Positions 1-6,548 of a stretch of DNA of 14,300 bases are shown piece by piece. The notes below the pieces were generated by a model. It was not told the DNA's origin. It made no database searches and saw only the letters and a program-made list of their open reading frames with translations. The DNA is from Desulfobacteraceae bacterium UBA5852 (GTDB taxonomy: Bacteria > Desulfobacterota > Desulfobacteria > Desulfobacterales > UBA5852), in contig DJGG01000144.1 of NCBI GenBank assembly GCA_002432195.1, positions 20,676 to 34,975 of the forward strand, given 5' to 3'. Position 1 is the first letter of the stretch; every line of letters begins with the position of its first letter. The translations under genes were made by a program, and so were the position numbers.

Positions 1-33
1 GGGGCCGTCAGTAGACGCTTGTGTACAGTGATT

Positions 34-561
34 TCAGGCGGGCGCCTTGCCGGCATCCCCCTCGTCGCCGGCGGCCGGTGCGCTTTCCGCGGGCGGGCTG
101 ACGGCTTCCGAAGCCGGTTGGGCCGCGGCGGCATCGATCTTCTTGTCTGCCGCCGCAGGGGCTTCAGCCTTGCTTTTCTTGGGCTTGGCCTTCTTCTTCG
201 GCGCTTCCACAGAGACCAGTTCCACGATGGACACCGGGGCGGCGTCCCCCGGGCGATGGCCCACCTTCACCACGCGGGTGTATCCGCCGGCGATGTTGGC
301 GAAACGCGCCGGGGCCACTTCGAAAAGCTTGTGAACCACCTGCTTTTCCCGAATGATGGCCATGGCCTGCCGGCGGGCGTGAAGATCCCCGCGCTTGGCC
401 AGGGTGATCAGATGATCTGCCCAGCGGCGCAACTCCTTGGCCTTGACATCGGTGGTGCGAATGCGTTCGTACTTGAAGAGCGACGTCACCATGTTACGGA
501 ACATGGCGTTGCGATGACTTCCCGTGCGGTTGAGTTTGATTCCGGCTTTTCCGTGTCTCAT
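34..561 (-). CDS. rplQ: 50S ribosomal protein L17 with C-terminal extension
   Basis: L17 is a large-subunit protein near the peptide exit tunnel region. The 175-residue product opens with MRHGKAGIKLNRTGSHR, the typical L17 start, and carries the conserved stretch around residues 17-60 (NAMFRNMV, RIRTTDVKAKELRRWAD) and the family's C-terminal GYTRVVKVGHRPGDAAP at about 93-109. The normal family core ends near residue 118. Residues 121-175 form a low-complexity tail, first lysine-rich, then rich in Ala, Pro and Glu. It is the last gene of the alpha cluster, 8 bases after rpoA. Its likely ribosome binding site (AAGGAG) lies inside the rpoA end, about 13 bases from the ATG, suggesting coupling. 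Only 33 bases follow its stop, so a terminator cannot be judged. Confidence 0.97.
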   Translation of the reverse strand: MRHGKAGIKLNRTGSHRNAMFRNMVTSLFKYERIRTTDVKAKELRRWADHLITLAKRGDLHARRQAMAIIREKQVVHKLFEVAPARFANIAGGYTRVVKVGHRPGDAAPVSIVELVSVEAPKKKAKPKKSKAEAPAAADKKIDAAAAQPASEAVSPPAESAPAAGDEGDAGKAPA

Positions 562-569
562 GGCGACGC

Positions 570-1589
570 CTATTCTCCTTCTTCGACTTCTTCCTCGGGG
601 GTTTCAAAGCCTTCCAGACGCATCCCCAGGGAGAGCCCCATTTCTGAAAGCACTTCCTTGATTTCGTTCAAGGACTTGCGACCGAAGTTCTTGGTCTTGA
701 GCATTTCCTGTTCGGTCTTGCTGACCAGCTGATAGATCTTGTGGATATCCGCGTTTTTCAGGCAGTTGGCGCTGCGCACGGACAACTCGAGCTCATCCAC
801 GCTCCGGTAGAGGTTTTCGTTGAAGCGCATGGAGCCCGCCTGATCGCCCTCCCCATCGGATTCGGGAAGCGCATCCTCGTCGAAATTGATGAAGATGCTC
901 ATCTGCTCCTTGAGGACTTTGGCCGCGTAAGCCACGGCGTCGTCCGGGCGCAGGCTGCCGTCCGTCCATACTTCCATGGTCAGCTTGTCGTAATCGGTCT
1001 GCTGGCCGACACGGGCGTTCTGGACCACGTAGTTGACGCGTTTGATGGGGGAGAACACCGCATCGATGGGAATCGTCCCCACCGGGGCCTCTTCGTCCTT
1101 GTTCTGCTCGGAGAGCGTGTAGCCTTTTCCGACCTTGACGGTCATCTCCATCTGCAGCTTGGCCCCCTGGGACATGGTGGCGATGTGCAGGTCGGGATTC
1201 AACACCTGGCAGCTGCCGTCATCGCTGATGATGTCCTGGGCGGTGACGATGCCTTCCCCCTTCTTGTCGATGCGCACCATGCGCGGCTCGGACCCGCTGA
1301 CCTTGAAGCGGACTTCCTTGAGATTCAATATGATCTCGGACACATCTTCCAGCACACCCGGAATTACGCTGAATTCATGCATCACCGTATTGAATTTGAC
1401 CGAGGTGATCGCCGCCCCGTGCAGCGACGAAAGGATGATGCGTCGCAATGAATTGCCGATGGTGATGCCAAAACCCCGCTCCAACGGCTCGCACACGAAC
1501 TTGCCATAGGCCTTATCGCTGGTGACCTGGACTTTTTCGGGCCGGATCATCTGCTGCCAGTTCAAGTGCATCATGTCATTGGCTGCCAT
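570..1589 (-). CDS. rpoA: DNA-directed RNA polymerase subunit alpha
   Basis: This is the alpha subunit, whose dimer nucleates assembly of RNA polymerase and whose C-terminal domain contacts UP elements and activators. The 339-residue length is normal. The N-terminal domain (about 1-235) shows the family signatures LERGFGITIGNSLRRIILSS near residue 37 and the VxHEFSxIPGVxEDV motif near 70. A short acidic linker (about 240-255) leads to the C-terminal helix-hairpin-helix domain (about 262-330) with the LSVRSANCLK stretch, whose Arg matches the DNA-contacting Arg265 of E. coli, and the LKTKNFGRKSLNEIKEVL stretch. The ATG is supported by GGAG about 8 bases upstream. A 111-base gap containing two inverted repeats separates it from rpsD, the longest gap in the window. 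Confidence 0.99.
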   Translation of the reverse strand: MAANDMMHLNWQQMIRPEKVQVTSDKAYGKFVCEPLERGFGITIGNSLRRIILSSLHGAAITSVKFNTVMHEFSVIPGVLEDVSEIILNLKEVRFKVSGSEPRMVRIDKKGEGIVTAQDIISDDGSCQVLNPDLHIATMSQGAKLQMEMTVKVGKGYTLSEQNKDEEAPVGTIPIDAVFSPIKRVNYVVQNARVGQQTDYDKLTMEVWTDGSLRPDDAVAYAAKVLKEQMSIFINFDEDALPESDGEGDQAGSMRFNENLYRSVDELELSVRSANCLKNADIHKIYQLVSKTEQEMLKTKNFGRKSLNEIKEVLSEMGLSLGMRLEGFETPEEEVEEGE

Positions 1590-1629
1590 GTCTTTGTCTC
1601 CAGAGAAAATGAACGTAACGAAGGACTCC

Positions 1630-1651
1630 CAGGAGCCTCAACGCACTCCTG
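1630..1651 (-). other. inverted repeat in the rpsD-rpoA gap (predicted mRNA hairpin 2)
   Basis: On the transcribed strand, CAGGAG and CTCCTG form a perfect 6-bp stem around a 10-base loop. No T-run follows, so it does not look like an intrinsic terminator. It lies about 40 bases before the rpoA start. A role in separating rpoA expression from rpsD is inference only. Confidence 0.4.
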
Positions 1652-1659
1652 CGTCGGCG

Positions 1660-1674
1660 GCGGGCATGGCCCGC
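1660..1674 (-). other. inverted repeat in the rpsD-rpoA gap (predicted mRNA hairpin 1)
   Basis: GCGGGC and GCCCGC form a perfect, all-GC 6-bp stem with a 3-base loop (CAT), 26 bases after the rpsD stop. It is followed by a second stem at 1630-1651 and by no T-run. It could be a stability or pausing element; its function is unknown. Confidence 0.45.
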
Positions 1675-1700
1675 GTCTCACGGGTTGCCGCTCGTCCCCG

Positions 1701-2330
1701 CTACTTGGTGTAGAGTTCCACGATCAACTGTTCCTGGATCGGCATCGTCAGATCCTCCCGGACCGGGAAGCTCTTCACCAAGCCTTTCTTGTTGTCCTTG
1801 TCCAGGTCCAGCCACTGCGGAACCCCTCGGCGCACCACGGCGTCCAGCGAATCGCCAATCGCCTGGATATTCCGGCTTTTCTCGCGCACCTCGACCACGT
1901 CGCCGACCCGGAGCAGATAGGAGGGAATGTTCACCTTTTTGCCGTTCACCGTGAAATGTCCATGCCGTGCAAGATGGCGTCCCTGGGTCCGGGAATTGAC
2001 GAATCCCAAGCGGTAGACCACGTTGTCCAGCCGACGCTCCAGAAGCACCAGCAGATTGGTTCCGGTGATGCCTTTCAGGCGATTGGCACGCACGAAGGTA
2101 AGGTGAAACTGCTTCTCGGTCAAACCATACATGCGCTTGACTTTCTGCTTTTCGCGCAGCTGGATGCCGTAGTCGGAAATCTTACGGCCGCGGCGTTCCC
2201 CGTGCTGGCCGGGAGGGTAGCCGCGCCGATCGAAAGCGCATTTCTCGGAGTAGCAGCGATCCCCTTTGAGAAACAATTTCATATTTTCCCGCCGGCAAAG
2301 CCGACAAACAGAATCCGTATATCGTGCCAA
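1701..2330 (-). CDS. rpsD: 30S ribosomal protein S4 (zinc-binding form)
   Basis: S4 is a primary 16S rRNA binder that starts 30S assembly; in E. coli it also represses its own operon. The 209-residue product begins MARYTDSVCRLCRRE and has Cys9, Cys12, Cys26 and Cys31, the four-cysteine zinc knuckle of the C+ form. It continues with the PPGQHG and SDYGIQLREKQK segments and an S4 RNA-binding domain (about 99-165, RLDNVVYRLGF onward). The start codon is TTG, fixed by the conserved N-terminus and by AAAGGAGG five bases upstream. It follows rpsK by 49 bases and precedes rpoA by 111 bases. Confidence 0.99.
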   Translation of the reverse strand: MARYTDSVCRLCRRENMKLFLKGDRCYSEKCAFDRRGYPPGQHGERRGRKISDYGIQLREKQKVKRMYGLTEKQFHLTFVRANRLKGITGTNLLVLLERRLDNVVYRLGFVNSRTQGRHLARHGHFTVNGKKVNIPSYLLRVGDVVEVREKSRNIQAIGDSLDAVVRRGVPQWLDLDKDNKKGLVKSFPVREDLTMPIQEQLIVELYTK

Positions 2331-2335
2331 CTTAT

Positions 2336-2343
2336 CCTCCTTT
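2336..2343 (-). promoter_or_regulatory. Shine-Dalgarno site fixing the TTG start of rpsD
   Basis: AAAGGAGG lies five bases before the TTG at 2330-2328. This near-perfect anti-16S match supports TTG as the true start of S4. Confidence 0.8.
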
Positions 2344-2362
2344 AAGTACCCGCGGACAGGTG

Positions 2363-2377
2363 CCTAAGCCTCTCAGG
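2363..2377 (-). other. short inverted repeat after rpsK
   Basis: CCTGAG and CTTAGG can form a 6-bp stem (one G-T pair) with a 3-base loop, directly after the rpsK stop. It is weak, and there is no T-run. It may be chance. Confidence 0.25.
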
Positions 2378-2379
2378 GA

Positions 2380-2766
2380 TTAGACCCGGCGCCGCTTGGG
2401 CGGCCGGCAGCCATTGTGCGGAATGGGGGTCACGTCTTTGATCATGGTGATGTTCAATCCCGCAGCCTGGATGGATCGCAGGGCCGACTCCCGCCCGGGT
2501 CCGGGCCCTTTAACGTAAACCTCCACGTCGCGCAGACCATGTTCCATGGCCTTCTTGGCGGCATCTTCGGCGGCCAACTGGGCGGCAAAGGGTGTGCTTT
2601 TGCGCGAGCCCTTGAAACCCTGGACGCCGGCGCTGGACCACGACATTGTGTTCCCCGTGGCGTCGGTGACCGTCACGATCGTGTTGTTGAACGTGGACTG
2701 GATATGAACGACACCGCTGGAAACGTGCTTTTTCTCTTTCTTCTTGGTGCGTGTCTTCTTAGGCAT
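2380..2766 (-). CDS. rpsK: 30S ribosomal protein S11
   Basis: S11 sits on the 30S platform and helps form the mRNA exit region with S7 and S18. The 128-residue product has a lysine-rich N-terminus, then the family signatures GVVHIQSTFNNTIVTVTD (about 18-35), the SSAGVQGFKGSRKSTPFAAQ segment, and the C-terminal PIPHNGCRPPKRRRV. The Asn-Gly in that tail matches the site known in E. coli S11 to form isoaspartate. Length is typical. The ATG follows an AGAGGA site. It lies 27 bases after rpsM and 49 before rpsD, the usual alpha-cluster order. Confidence 0.99.
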   Translation of the reverse strand: MPKKTRTKKKEKKHVSSGVVHIQSTFNNTIVTVTDATGNTMSWSSAGVQGFKGSRKSTPFAAQLAAEDAAKKAMEHGLRDVEVYVKGPGPGRESALRSIQAAGLNITMIKDVTPIPHNGCRPPKRRRV

Positions 2767-2793
2767 GGAATGATCCTCTGCGTGGTGGCGAAA

Positions 2794-3177
2794 TTATTTT
2801 TTCTTGGCTGCGCCCTTTTTCTTGACCGCCGAGCGCCGCGGTCCCTTGCGCGTGCGCGCGTTGGTCTTCGTGCGCTGGCCCCGGGCCGGCAACCCCTTGC
2901 GGTGCCGCAGGCCGCGATAGCTGCCGAGATCCATGAGGCGCTTGATGTTCATGCCCACTTCCGAGCGCAGCTCACCCTCGACTTTGTAGTCACTGTCGAT
3001 TACCCGCCGGATCCCGTTGATTTCAGCCTCTGAGAGGTCATCCGTCTTGGTATTCGGATCGATGCTCAGCTTGACGAGAATCTCTTTCGATCGAGTCCGC
3101 CCGATACCGAAAATATAGGTCAGGCCGATCTCCACCCGTTTGTTCCTCGGCAAATCAACACCAGCTATACGTGCCAA
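2794..3177 (-). CDS. rpsM: 30S ribosomal protein S13
   Basis: S13 is a 30S head protein that contacts the P-site tRNA and forms intersubunit bridges with L5 and 23S rRNA. The 127-residue product starts MARIAGVDLPRNKRVEIGLTY and contains the helix-two-turn-helix segment (FGIGRTRSKEIL, about 23-34) and the rRNA-binding motif SYRGLRHRKGLPARGQRT (about 86-103). It ends in a basic tail of Lys, Arg and Ala. The start codon is TTG, confirmed by the conserved N-terminus and AGGAGG seven bases upstream. Only 21 bases separate it from rpmJ, so it is probably cotranscribed with the spc genes and has no separate alpha-operon leader. Confidence 0.99.
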   Translation of the reverse strand: MARIAGVDLPRNKRVEIGLTYIFGIGRTRSKEILVKLSIDPNTKTDDLSEAEINGIRRVIDSDYKVEGELRSEVGMNIKRLMDLGSYRGLRHRKGLPARGQRTKTNARTRKGPRRSAVKKKGAAKKK

Positions 3178-3184
3178 AGCTGAT

Positions 3185-3190
3185 CCTCCT
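3185..3190 (-). promoter_or_regulatory. Shine-Dalgarno site fixing the TTG start of rpsM
   Basis: AGGAGG lies seven bases before the TTG at 3177-3175 and supports that non-ATG start for S13. Confidence 0.8.
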
Positions 3191-3198
3191 CTTTCTGA

Positions 3199-3312
3199 TT
3201 ATCCCTGACGTTGTTTATGCCGCTTGTTCTCGCAAATCACGCGGACGGTGCCTTTACGGCGGATGATTTTGCACTTGCTGCAAATCCTCTTGATGGAAGC
3301 CCGGACTTTCAT
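3199..3312 (-). CDS. rpmJ: 50S ribosomal protein L36 (zinc-binding form)
   Basis: A short reading frame on the minus strand encodes 37 residues beginning MKVRASIKRICSKCK and ending HKQRQG. This is L36, the smallest large-subunit protein. Cys11, Cys14, Cys27 and His32 give the CxxC...C...H zinc site of the C+ type. The basic composition, length and position between infA and rpsM are all standard. The ATG lies about ten bases after a GAGGAG run. It ends with TAA 21 bases before rpsM. Paralogues lacking the cysteines exist in many genomes as zinc-independent substitutes; none is visible here. Confidence 0.97.
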   Translation of the reverse strand: MKVRASIKRICSKCKIIRRKGTVRVICENKRHKQRQG

Positions 3313-3331
3313 ATGCGTTTCAACTCCTCGA

Positions 3332-3347
3332 TGCCTCGGCGAGGGCA
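3332..3347 (-). other. inverted repeat in the infA-rpmJ gap
   Basis: TGCC(C)TC and GAGGCA can form a 6-bp stem with one bulged C and a 3-base loop, just before the GAGGAG site of rpmJ. There is no T-run. It could modulate rpmJ initiation or be chance in GC-rich DNA. Confidence 0.3.
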
Positions 3348-3374
3348 GCCCCTTGAGGGCCCCGCGGCGGCCTG

Positions 3375-3593
3375 TTACTTGGATCGGTAGGTAATTCGAC
3401 CCCGGCTCAGATCGTAAGGTGACAACTCGACGGTCACTCGGTCGCCCGGCAGGATCTTGATGAAGTGCATGCGCATTTTCCCGGAAATGTGGGCCAATAC
3501 CTGATGCCCGTTTTCCAACTCGACCTTGAACATCGCATTGGGCAAGGTTTCCAGAACCTTGCCCTCGACTCGAATCGCTTCCTCTTTGGCCAT
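3375..3593 (-). CDS. infA: translation initiation factor IF-1
   Basis: IF-1 binds the 30S A site during initiation and assists IF-2 and IF-3. The 72-residue product is exactly the family's usual size and is a single S1-type OB fold: MAKEEAIRVEGKVLETLPN, then FKVELENGHQVLAHISGKMR, and ILPGDRVTVELSPYDLSRGR with the closing ITYRSK. The ATG has GGAGG seven bases upstream. It lies directly downstream of secY with a 79-base gap and no map or adk gene in between, and upstream of rpmJ. Its mRNA is preceded by a strong hairpin at 3640-3665. Confidence 0.99.
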   Translation of the reverse strand: MAKEEAIRVEGKVLETLPNAMFKVELENGHQVLAHISGKMRMHFIKILPGDRVTVELSPYDLSRGRITYRSK

Positions 3594-3639
3594 TCGTGAA
3601 CCTCCGCCGCGCGCCGGGGATATTGTGTTTCCGCGTGAT

Positions 3640-3665
3640 CCGCTGGATCGCCAGGATCCCAGCGG
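3640..3665 (-). other. strong inverted repeat in the secY-infA gap
   Basis: On the transcribed strand CCGCTG(G)GATC pairs with GATCCAGCGG, giving ten base pairs with one bulged G and a 5-base loop (CTGGC). It begins about ten bases after the secY stop. No T-run follows (ATCACGCGG comes next), so it is not a standard terminator. It is the strongest intergenic stem I saw in the window. Possible roles are protection of mRNA ends after processing or separation of secY and infA expression; both are inference. Confidence 0.55.
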
Positions 3666-3672
3666 GTGGCTG

Positions 3673-4965
3673 CTACCGGCCGCGGACGCTGGGACCGGCC
3701 TTCTTCAGAAACCCTTCGTAATGCCGGGTCAACATATGCGATTCAATCTGGGCGATCGTATCGATGGCCACGCCAACGACAATCAGCAGAGCCGTCCCGC
3801 CAAAATAGAACGGCACGTTGAGTTGCGTAATAAGAATCGAGGGTAACACGCACACCGCGGAAACGTAAGCGGCCCCGCCGAGCGTGATGCGGCTCAACAC
3901 CCGATCGATGTAATCCGCCGTGCGCTTCCCGGGCCGGATTCCCGGAATGAACCCGCCGTGTTTCTTCATGTTCTCGGCCACATCGTTTACGTTGAAGGTG
4001 ACCGCGGTGTAAAAGTAACAGAAAAAGAAAATGAAGCCCACGAACAGGATCTCGTAGATGATGCTGCCGGGTTGCAAGGCGTCGGCGAAGGTTTTCATGA
4101 AAGGCACATCGACGAAGCTGGCCACCGTGGCCGGGAACATGATGATGGAAGACGCGAAAATCGGTGGAATCACGCCCGACTGGTTGATTTTCAGCGGCAG
4201 GTGCGTGCTCTGCCCACCGTACATGCGGCGGCCGACGATGCGCTTGGCGTACTGCACGGTAATGCGGCGCTGGCCCTGCTCCACGAAAATGATCAGCGCC
4301 ACTACGGCCAACATGAAAATCAGCAGCAGAAGCACCAGGAAGATGTTCATGGTGCCGGCGCGCAACATCTCGAAGGTGGCCCCCACGGCCCCCGGCATCC
4401 CCACCACGATCCCCGCGAAGATGATCAAGGAGATGCCGTTACCGATACCGCGCTCGGTGATTTGCTCCCCCAGCCACATGATGAAGGCGGTTCCGGCCGT
4501 CAGGGTGATCACGCTTAAGGGGATGAACGTCGCCGCCGGCATGGAGACGGCGTTGCCTTGGACCAGCCCGTAACTGATGCCCAAGCCCTGGATGATGCTG
4601 AGCCCAACCGTAGAGTAGCGCGTGTACTGGGTGATCTTCTTGCGCCCCTGCTCGCCCTCCTTGGAAAGCTGTTCCAGATGTGGGATGACCACGGTCAGCA
4701 GCTGCAGGATGATCGAGGCGCTGATGTAGGGCATGATGCCCAGGGCAAAAATGGAGAACCGCTCGAGGGCCCCGCCCGAAAACAGATCGACAATGCCCAG
4801 AACACCTCGGAAACGATTGAAGATTTCGGCCAGGGCGGCACTGTCGATCCCCGGCACGGGGATATTGACCCCCATGCGGTAGACCACCAGGAGCCCCAGG
4901 GTAATCAGGATCCGCCGCTTGAGCTCGGGAATCTTAAAAATGTTCTGGAAGCCGGAGCCGACCAT
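3673..4965 (-). CDS. secY: protein translocase subunit SecY
   Basis: SecY is the channel-forming subunit of the SecYEG translocon in the inner membrane. The 430-residue product has the family pattern of about ten hydrophobic segments (rough starts at residues 19, 72, 117, 147, 174, 210, 265, 305, 365 and 390). It has the signatures RMGVNIPVPGID after helix 1, the plug-region FSGGALERFSIFALGIMPYI, the ITERGIGNGISL segment, the basic C5 loop KHGGFIPGIRPGKRTADYI, and the C-terminal HYEGFLKKAGP. The start lies one base after the rplO stop, so translation is very probably coupled. Downstream is infA rather than adk or map. Confidence 0.99.
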   Translation of the reverse strand: MVGSGFQNIFKIPELKRRILITLGLLVVYRMGVNIPVPGIDSAALAEIFNRFRGVLGIVDLFSGGALERFSIFALGIMPYISASIILQLLTVVIPHLEQLSKEGEQGRKKITQYTRYSTVGLSIIQGLGISYGLVQGNAVSMPAATFIPLSVITLTAGTAFIMWLGEQITERGIGNGISLIIFAGIVVGMPGAVGATFEMLRAGTMNIFLVLLLLIFMLAVVALIIFVEQGQRRITVQYAKRIVGRRMYGGQSTHLPLKINQSGVIPPIFASSIIMFPATVASFVDVPFMKTFADALQPGSIIYEILFVGFIFFFCYFYTAVTFNVNDVAENMKKHGGFIPGIRPGKRTADYIDRVLSRITLGGAAYVSAVCVLPSILITQLNVPFYFGGTALLIVVGVAIDTIAQIESHMLTRHYEGFLKKAGPSVRGR

Positions 4966-4966
4966 A

Positions 4967-5407
4967 TCAGACTACCTCTACCTTGCCGCCGGCCGCAAGA
5001 ATCTTCGCCATGGCGCTCTTGCTGACCGCGTTCAGTTTGACTTCCACCGGACGGTCGATCTCCCCCTGACCCAGCAATTTGACGCCGTCGAAACGGCCCT
5101 TGATCAACCCCTGCCGGATCAGCGCCTCGGCGTCCACGACGGCTCCGCTGGCGAACCCGGCCAGGTCTTTGACGTTGACGACGGTGAAGATCTTGCGAAA
5201 GATGTTCTTGAAACCACGCTTGGGCAGGCGCCGCTGAATGGGCATCTGGCCGCCCTCGAACCCGGCGCGCACCCCGCCACCGGAACGCGCGTTCTGCCCT
5301 TTGGATCCGCGGCCGGCGGTCTTGCCCCAGCCGGAGCCGACCCCCCGCCCGACGCGTTTGCGCCTGTGCTGCGCGCCTTCGGCCGGTGACAGTTGGTTAA
5401 GCTTCAT
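4967..5407 (-). CDS. rplO: 50S ribosomal protein L15
   Basis: L15 is a late-assembling large-subunit protein that reaches into 23S rRNA with an extended basic arm. The 146-residue product begins MKLNQLSPAEGAQHRRKRVG. The Gly/Arg/Lys-rich arm covers about residues 14-55 (GRGVGSGWGKTAGRGSKGQ, the family signature). The globular domain follows, with the EGGQMPIQRRLPKRGF motif near 51-66 and a final KILAAGGKVEVV. Its start overlaps the end of rpmD by 11 bases, with GAGGAG inside rpmD as ribosome binding site. Its stop is one base from secY. This is standard spc order. Confidence 0.98.
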   Translation of the reverse strand: MKLNQLSPAEGAQHRRKRVGRGVGSGWGKTAGRGSKGQNARSGGGVRAGFEGGQMPIQRRLPKRGFKNIFRKIFTVVNVKDLAGFASGAVVDAEALIRQGLIKGRFDGVKLLGQGEIDRPVEVKLNAVSKSAMAKILAAGGKVEVV

Positions 5408-5591
5408 CAGCGCTCTCCTCGGCTTTGACCATATGCGAAACGGCCAGGACCATGCCGCGAATGGCAGGTGTATCCTCCAGTTCCACGGTCTTGTTGACTT
5501 TCGTCAGACCCATGCCTCGCAGGACCTTGCGATGCTTTTCCGGTCTGCCGATCATGCTTCGAATCAGCGTAATTTTCAGCGTGCCTGCCAT
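5397..5591 (-). CDS. rpmD: 50S ribosomal protein L30
   Basis: L30 is a small large-subunit protein of ferredoxin-like fold. The 64-residue product, MAGTLKITLIRSMIGRPEKH at the front and LRGMGLTKVNKTVELEDTPA in the middle, matches the family core. The usual length is about 60 residues. It has a short acidic tail (EESADEA) caused by the overlap with rplO. The ATG follows GAGGA and begins 15 bases after the rpsE stop. L30 is lacking in some bacteria; here it is present and intact. Confidence 0.97.
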   Translation of the reverse strand: MAGTLKITLIRSMIGRPEKHRKVLRGMGLTKVNKTVELEDTPAIRGMVLAVSHMVKAEESADEA

Positions 5592-5606
5592 CGATCCATT
5601 CCTCGT

Positions 5607-6101
5607 CTACAACTCGTCAACGCTCTTGCCCCGCCGGGCGGCAACGGCCTTGCGGCTTTCCAGCATGCGCAGCCCTTCGAGGGTAGCTTTGACGACGTTG
5701 TGCGGATTGTTTGAACCCATGCATTTGGTCAGGATGTTCTGCACCCCCACGGCCTCCAGAACCGCGCGTACCGCGCCTCCGGCAATGACGCCCGTGCCTT
5801 GGGCGGCGGGTTTCAGCAGGACCTTGCCGGCCCCGAAGCGACCGATGACCTCGTAAGGGATGGTGCCTTCCACCAGAGGCACTTTGATCATGCTCTTTTT
5901 GGCTTTCTCCACGCCTTTGCGGATGGCCTCCGGCACTTCGCCGGCTTTACCGAGTCCGAACCCCACACTGCCTTCTCCATCGCCCACCACCACGATGGCG
6001 CTGAAGCTGAAGCGGCGTCCGCCCTTGACGACTTTGGCCACCCGATTGATATGCACTACTTTATCAATCAGTTGACTGTCACCTGTCTCTTGCCTGAACA
6101 A
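5607..6101 (-). CDS. rpsE: 30S ribosomal protein S5
   Basis: S5 takes part in decoding accuracy and mRNA unwinding at the entry channel. The 164-residue product has the N-terminal double-stranded-RNA-binding domain (about 11-75: LIDKVVHINRVAKVVKGGRR, FSFSAIVVVGD, GFGLGKAGEVPEAIRKG) and the C-terminal domain with LKPAAQGTGVIAGGAVRAV. The Arg residues of the VKGGRR loop are conserved. The only plausible start is TTG at 6101, seven bases after a perfect AAGGAGG. The frame has no ATG between the rplR stop and the S5 core. It lies 32 bases after rplR and 15 before rpmD. Confidence 0.98.
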   Translation of the reverse strand: MFRQETGDSQLIDKVVHINRVAKVVKGGRRFSFSAIVVVGDGEGSVGFGLGKAGEVPEAIRKGVEKAKKSMIKVPLVEGTIPYEVIGRFGAGKVLLKPAAQGTGVIAGGAVRAVLEAVGVQNILTKCMGSNNPHNVVKATLEGLRMLESRKAVAARRGKSVDEL

Positions 6102-6108
6102 GGGATTG

Positions 6109-6115
6109 CCTCCTT
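6109..6115 (-). promoter_or_regulatory. Shine-Dalgarno site fixing the TTG start of rpsE
   Basis: AAGGAGG is seven bases before the TTG at 6101-6099 and decides the start of S5, which has no ATG option nearby. Confidence 0.8.
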
Positions 6116-6133
6116 CGATCTGGATAAAGTGAT

Positions 6134-6502
6134 CTAAAACTCGAGTCCGGCTTCGCGCGCGCCGTCGGAGACAGCCTTGACCCGACCATGGTAGAGAAAA
6201 CCATTGCGATCGAACACCACCTTGCTGATTCCCTGGGCCCGGACCCGTTCGCCGATCAACTTGCCGACGAAAACCGCCAAGGCCTTCTTGCTGTCGAACC
6301 GCTCGTGGTCCTTCACGGTGGGTTCAAGACTCGAGGCCGAGGCGAGCGTGCGCCCGGCGGTATCGTCGATCACCTGGGCGTAAATGTGTCTCGCGCTGCG
6401 AAACACGCACAAACGCGGCCGTGCCGGCGAGCCGATTACTTTTTTCCGGATGCGTCGCTTACGCTTCAAGCGAGCCAAGCCTTTTTTTCCTGTCGCACTC
6501 AT
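6134..6502 (-). CDS. rplR: 50S ribosomal protein L18
   Basis: L18 binds 5S rRNA together with L5 and carries it to the central protuberance. The 122-residue product has the basic N-terminal arm (GLARLKRKRRIRKKVIGS), then the L18 core: ARPRLCVFRSARHIYAQVID at about 27-46, the LASASSLEP strand, and the C-terminal KVVFDRNGFLYHGRVKAVSD, the typical signature. Length is normal. The ATG follows AAGGA about ten bases upstream. A 79-base gap with two inverted repeats separates it from rplF. Confidence 0.98.
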   Translation of the reverse strand: MSATGKKGLARLKRKRRIRKKVIGSPARPRLCVFRSARHIYAQVIDDTAGRTLASASSLEPTVKDHERFDSKKALAVFVGKLIGERVRAQGISKVVFDRNGFLYHGRVKAVSDGAREAGLEF

Positions 6503-6548
6503 TTGTCGTCATCCTTAGAGTAGAGCGTACGCCAACGTTCGCCCACAG

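Noticed and set aside
1..33. Possible start of a terminator after rplQ
   Set aside because: Only 33 bases are visible. CGTC/GACG can pair, but the rest of any terminator lies outside the window.
1605..1640. Promoter-like TTGAGG with a possible -10 near TTACGT before rpoA
   Set aside because: The -10 matches only two or three consensus positions; not distinguishable from chance.
1566..2345. Long plus-strand open frame (259 residues) opposite rpsD and the rpsD-rpoA gap
   Set aside because: It is antisense to the certain S4 gene, its translation resembles no family I know, and long antisense frames are expected in GC-rich coding DNA.
3958..4518. Plus-strand open frame opposite secY, rich in His and Gln
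   Set aside because: It is the complement of hydrophobic SecY codons. The odd composition is a known shadow effect, not a gene.
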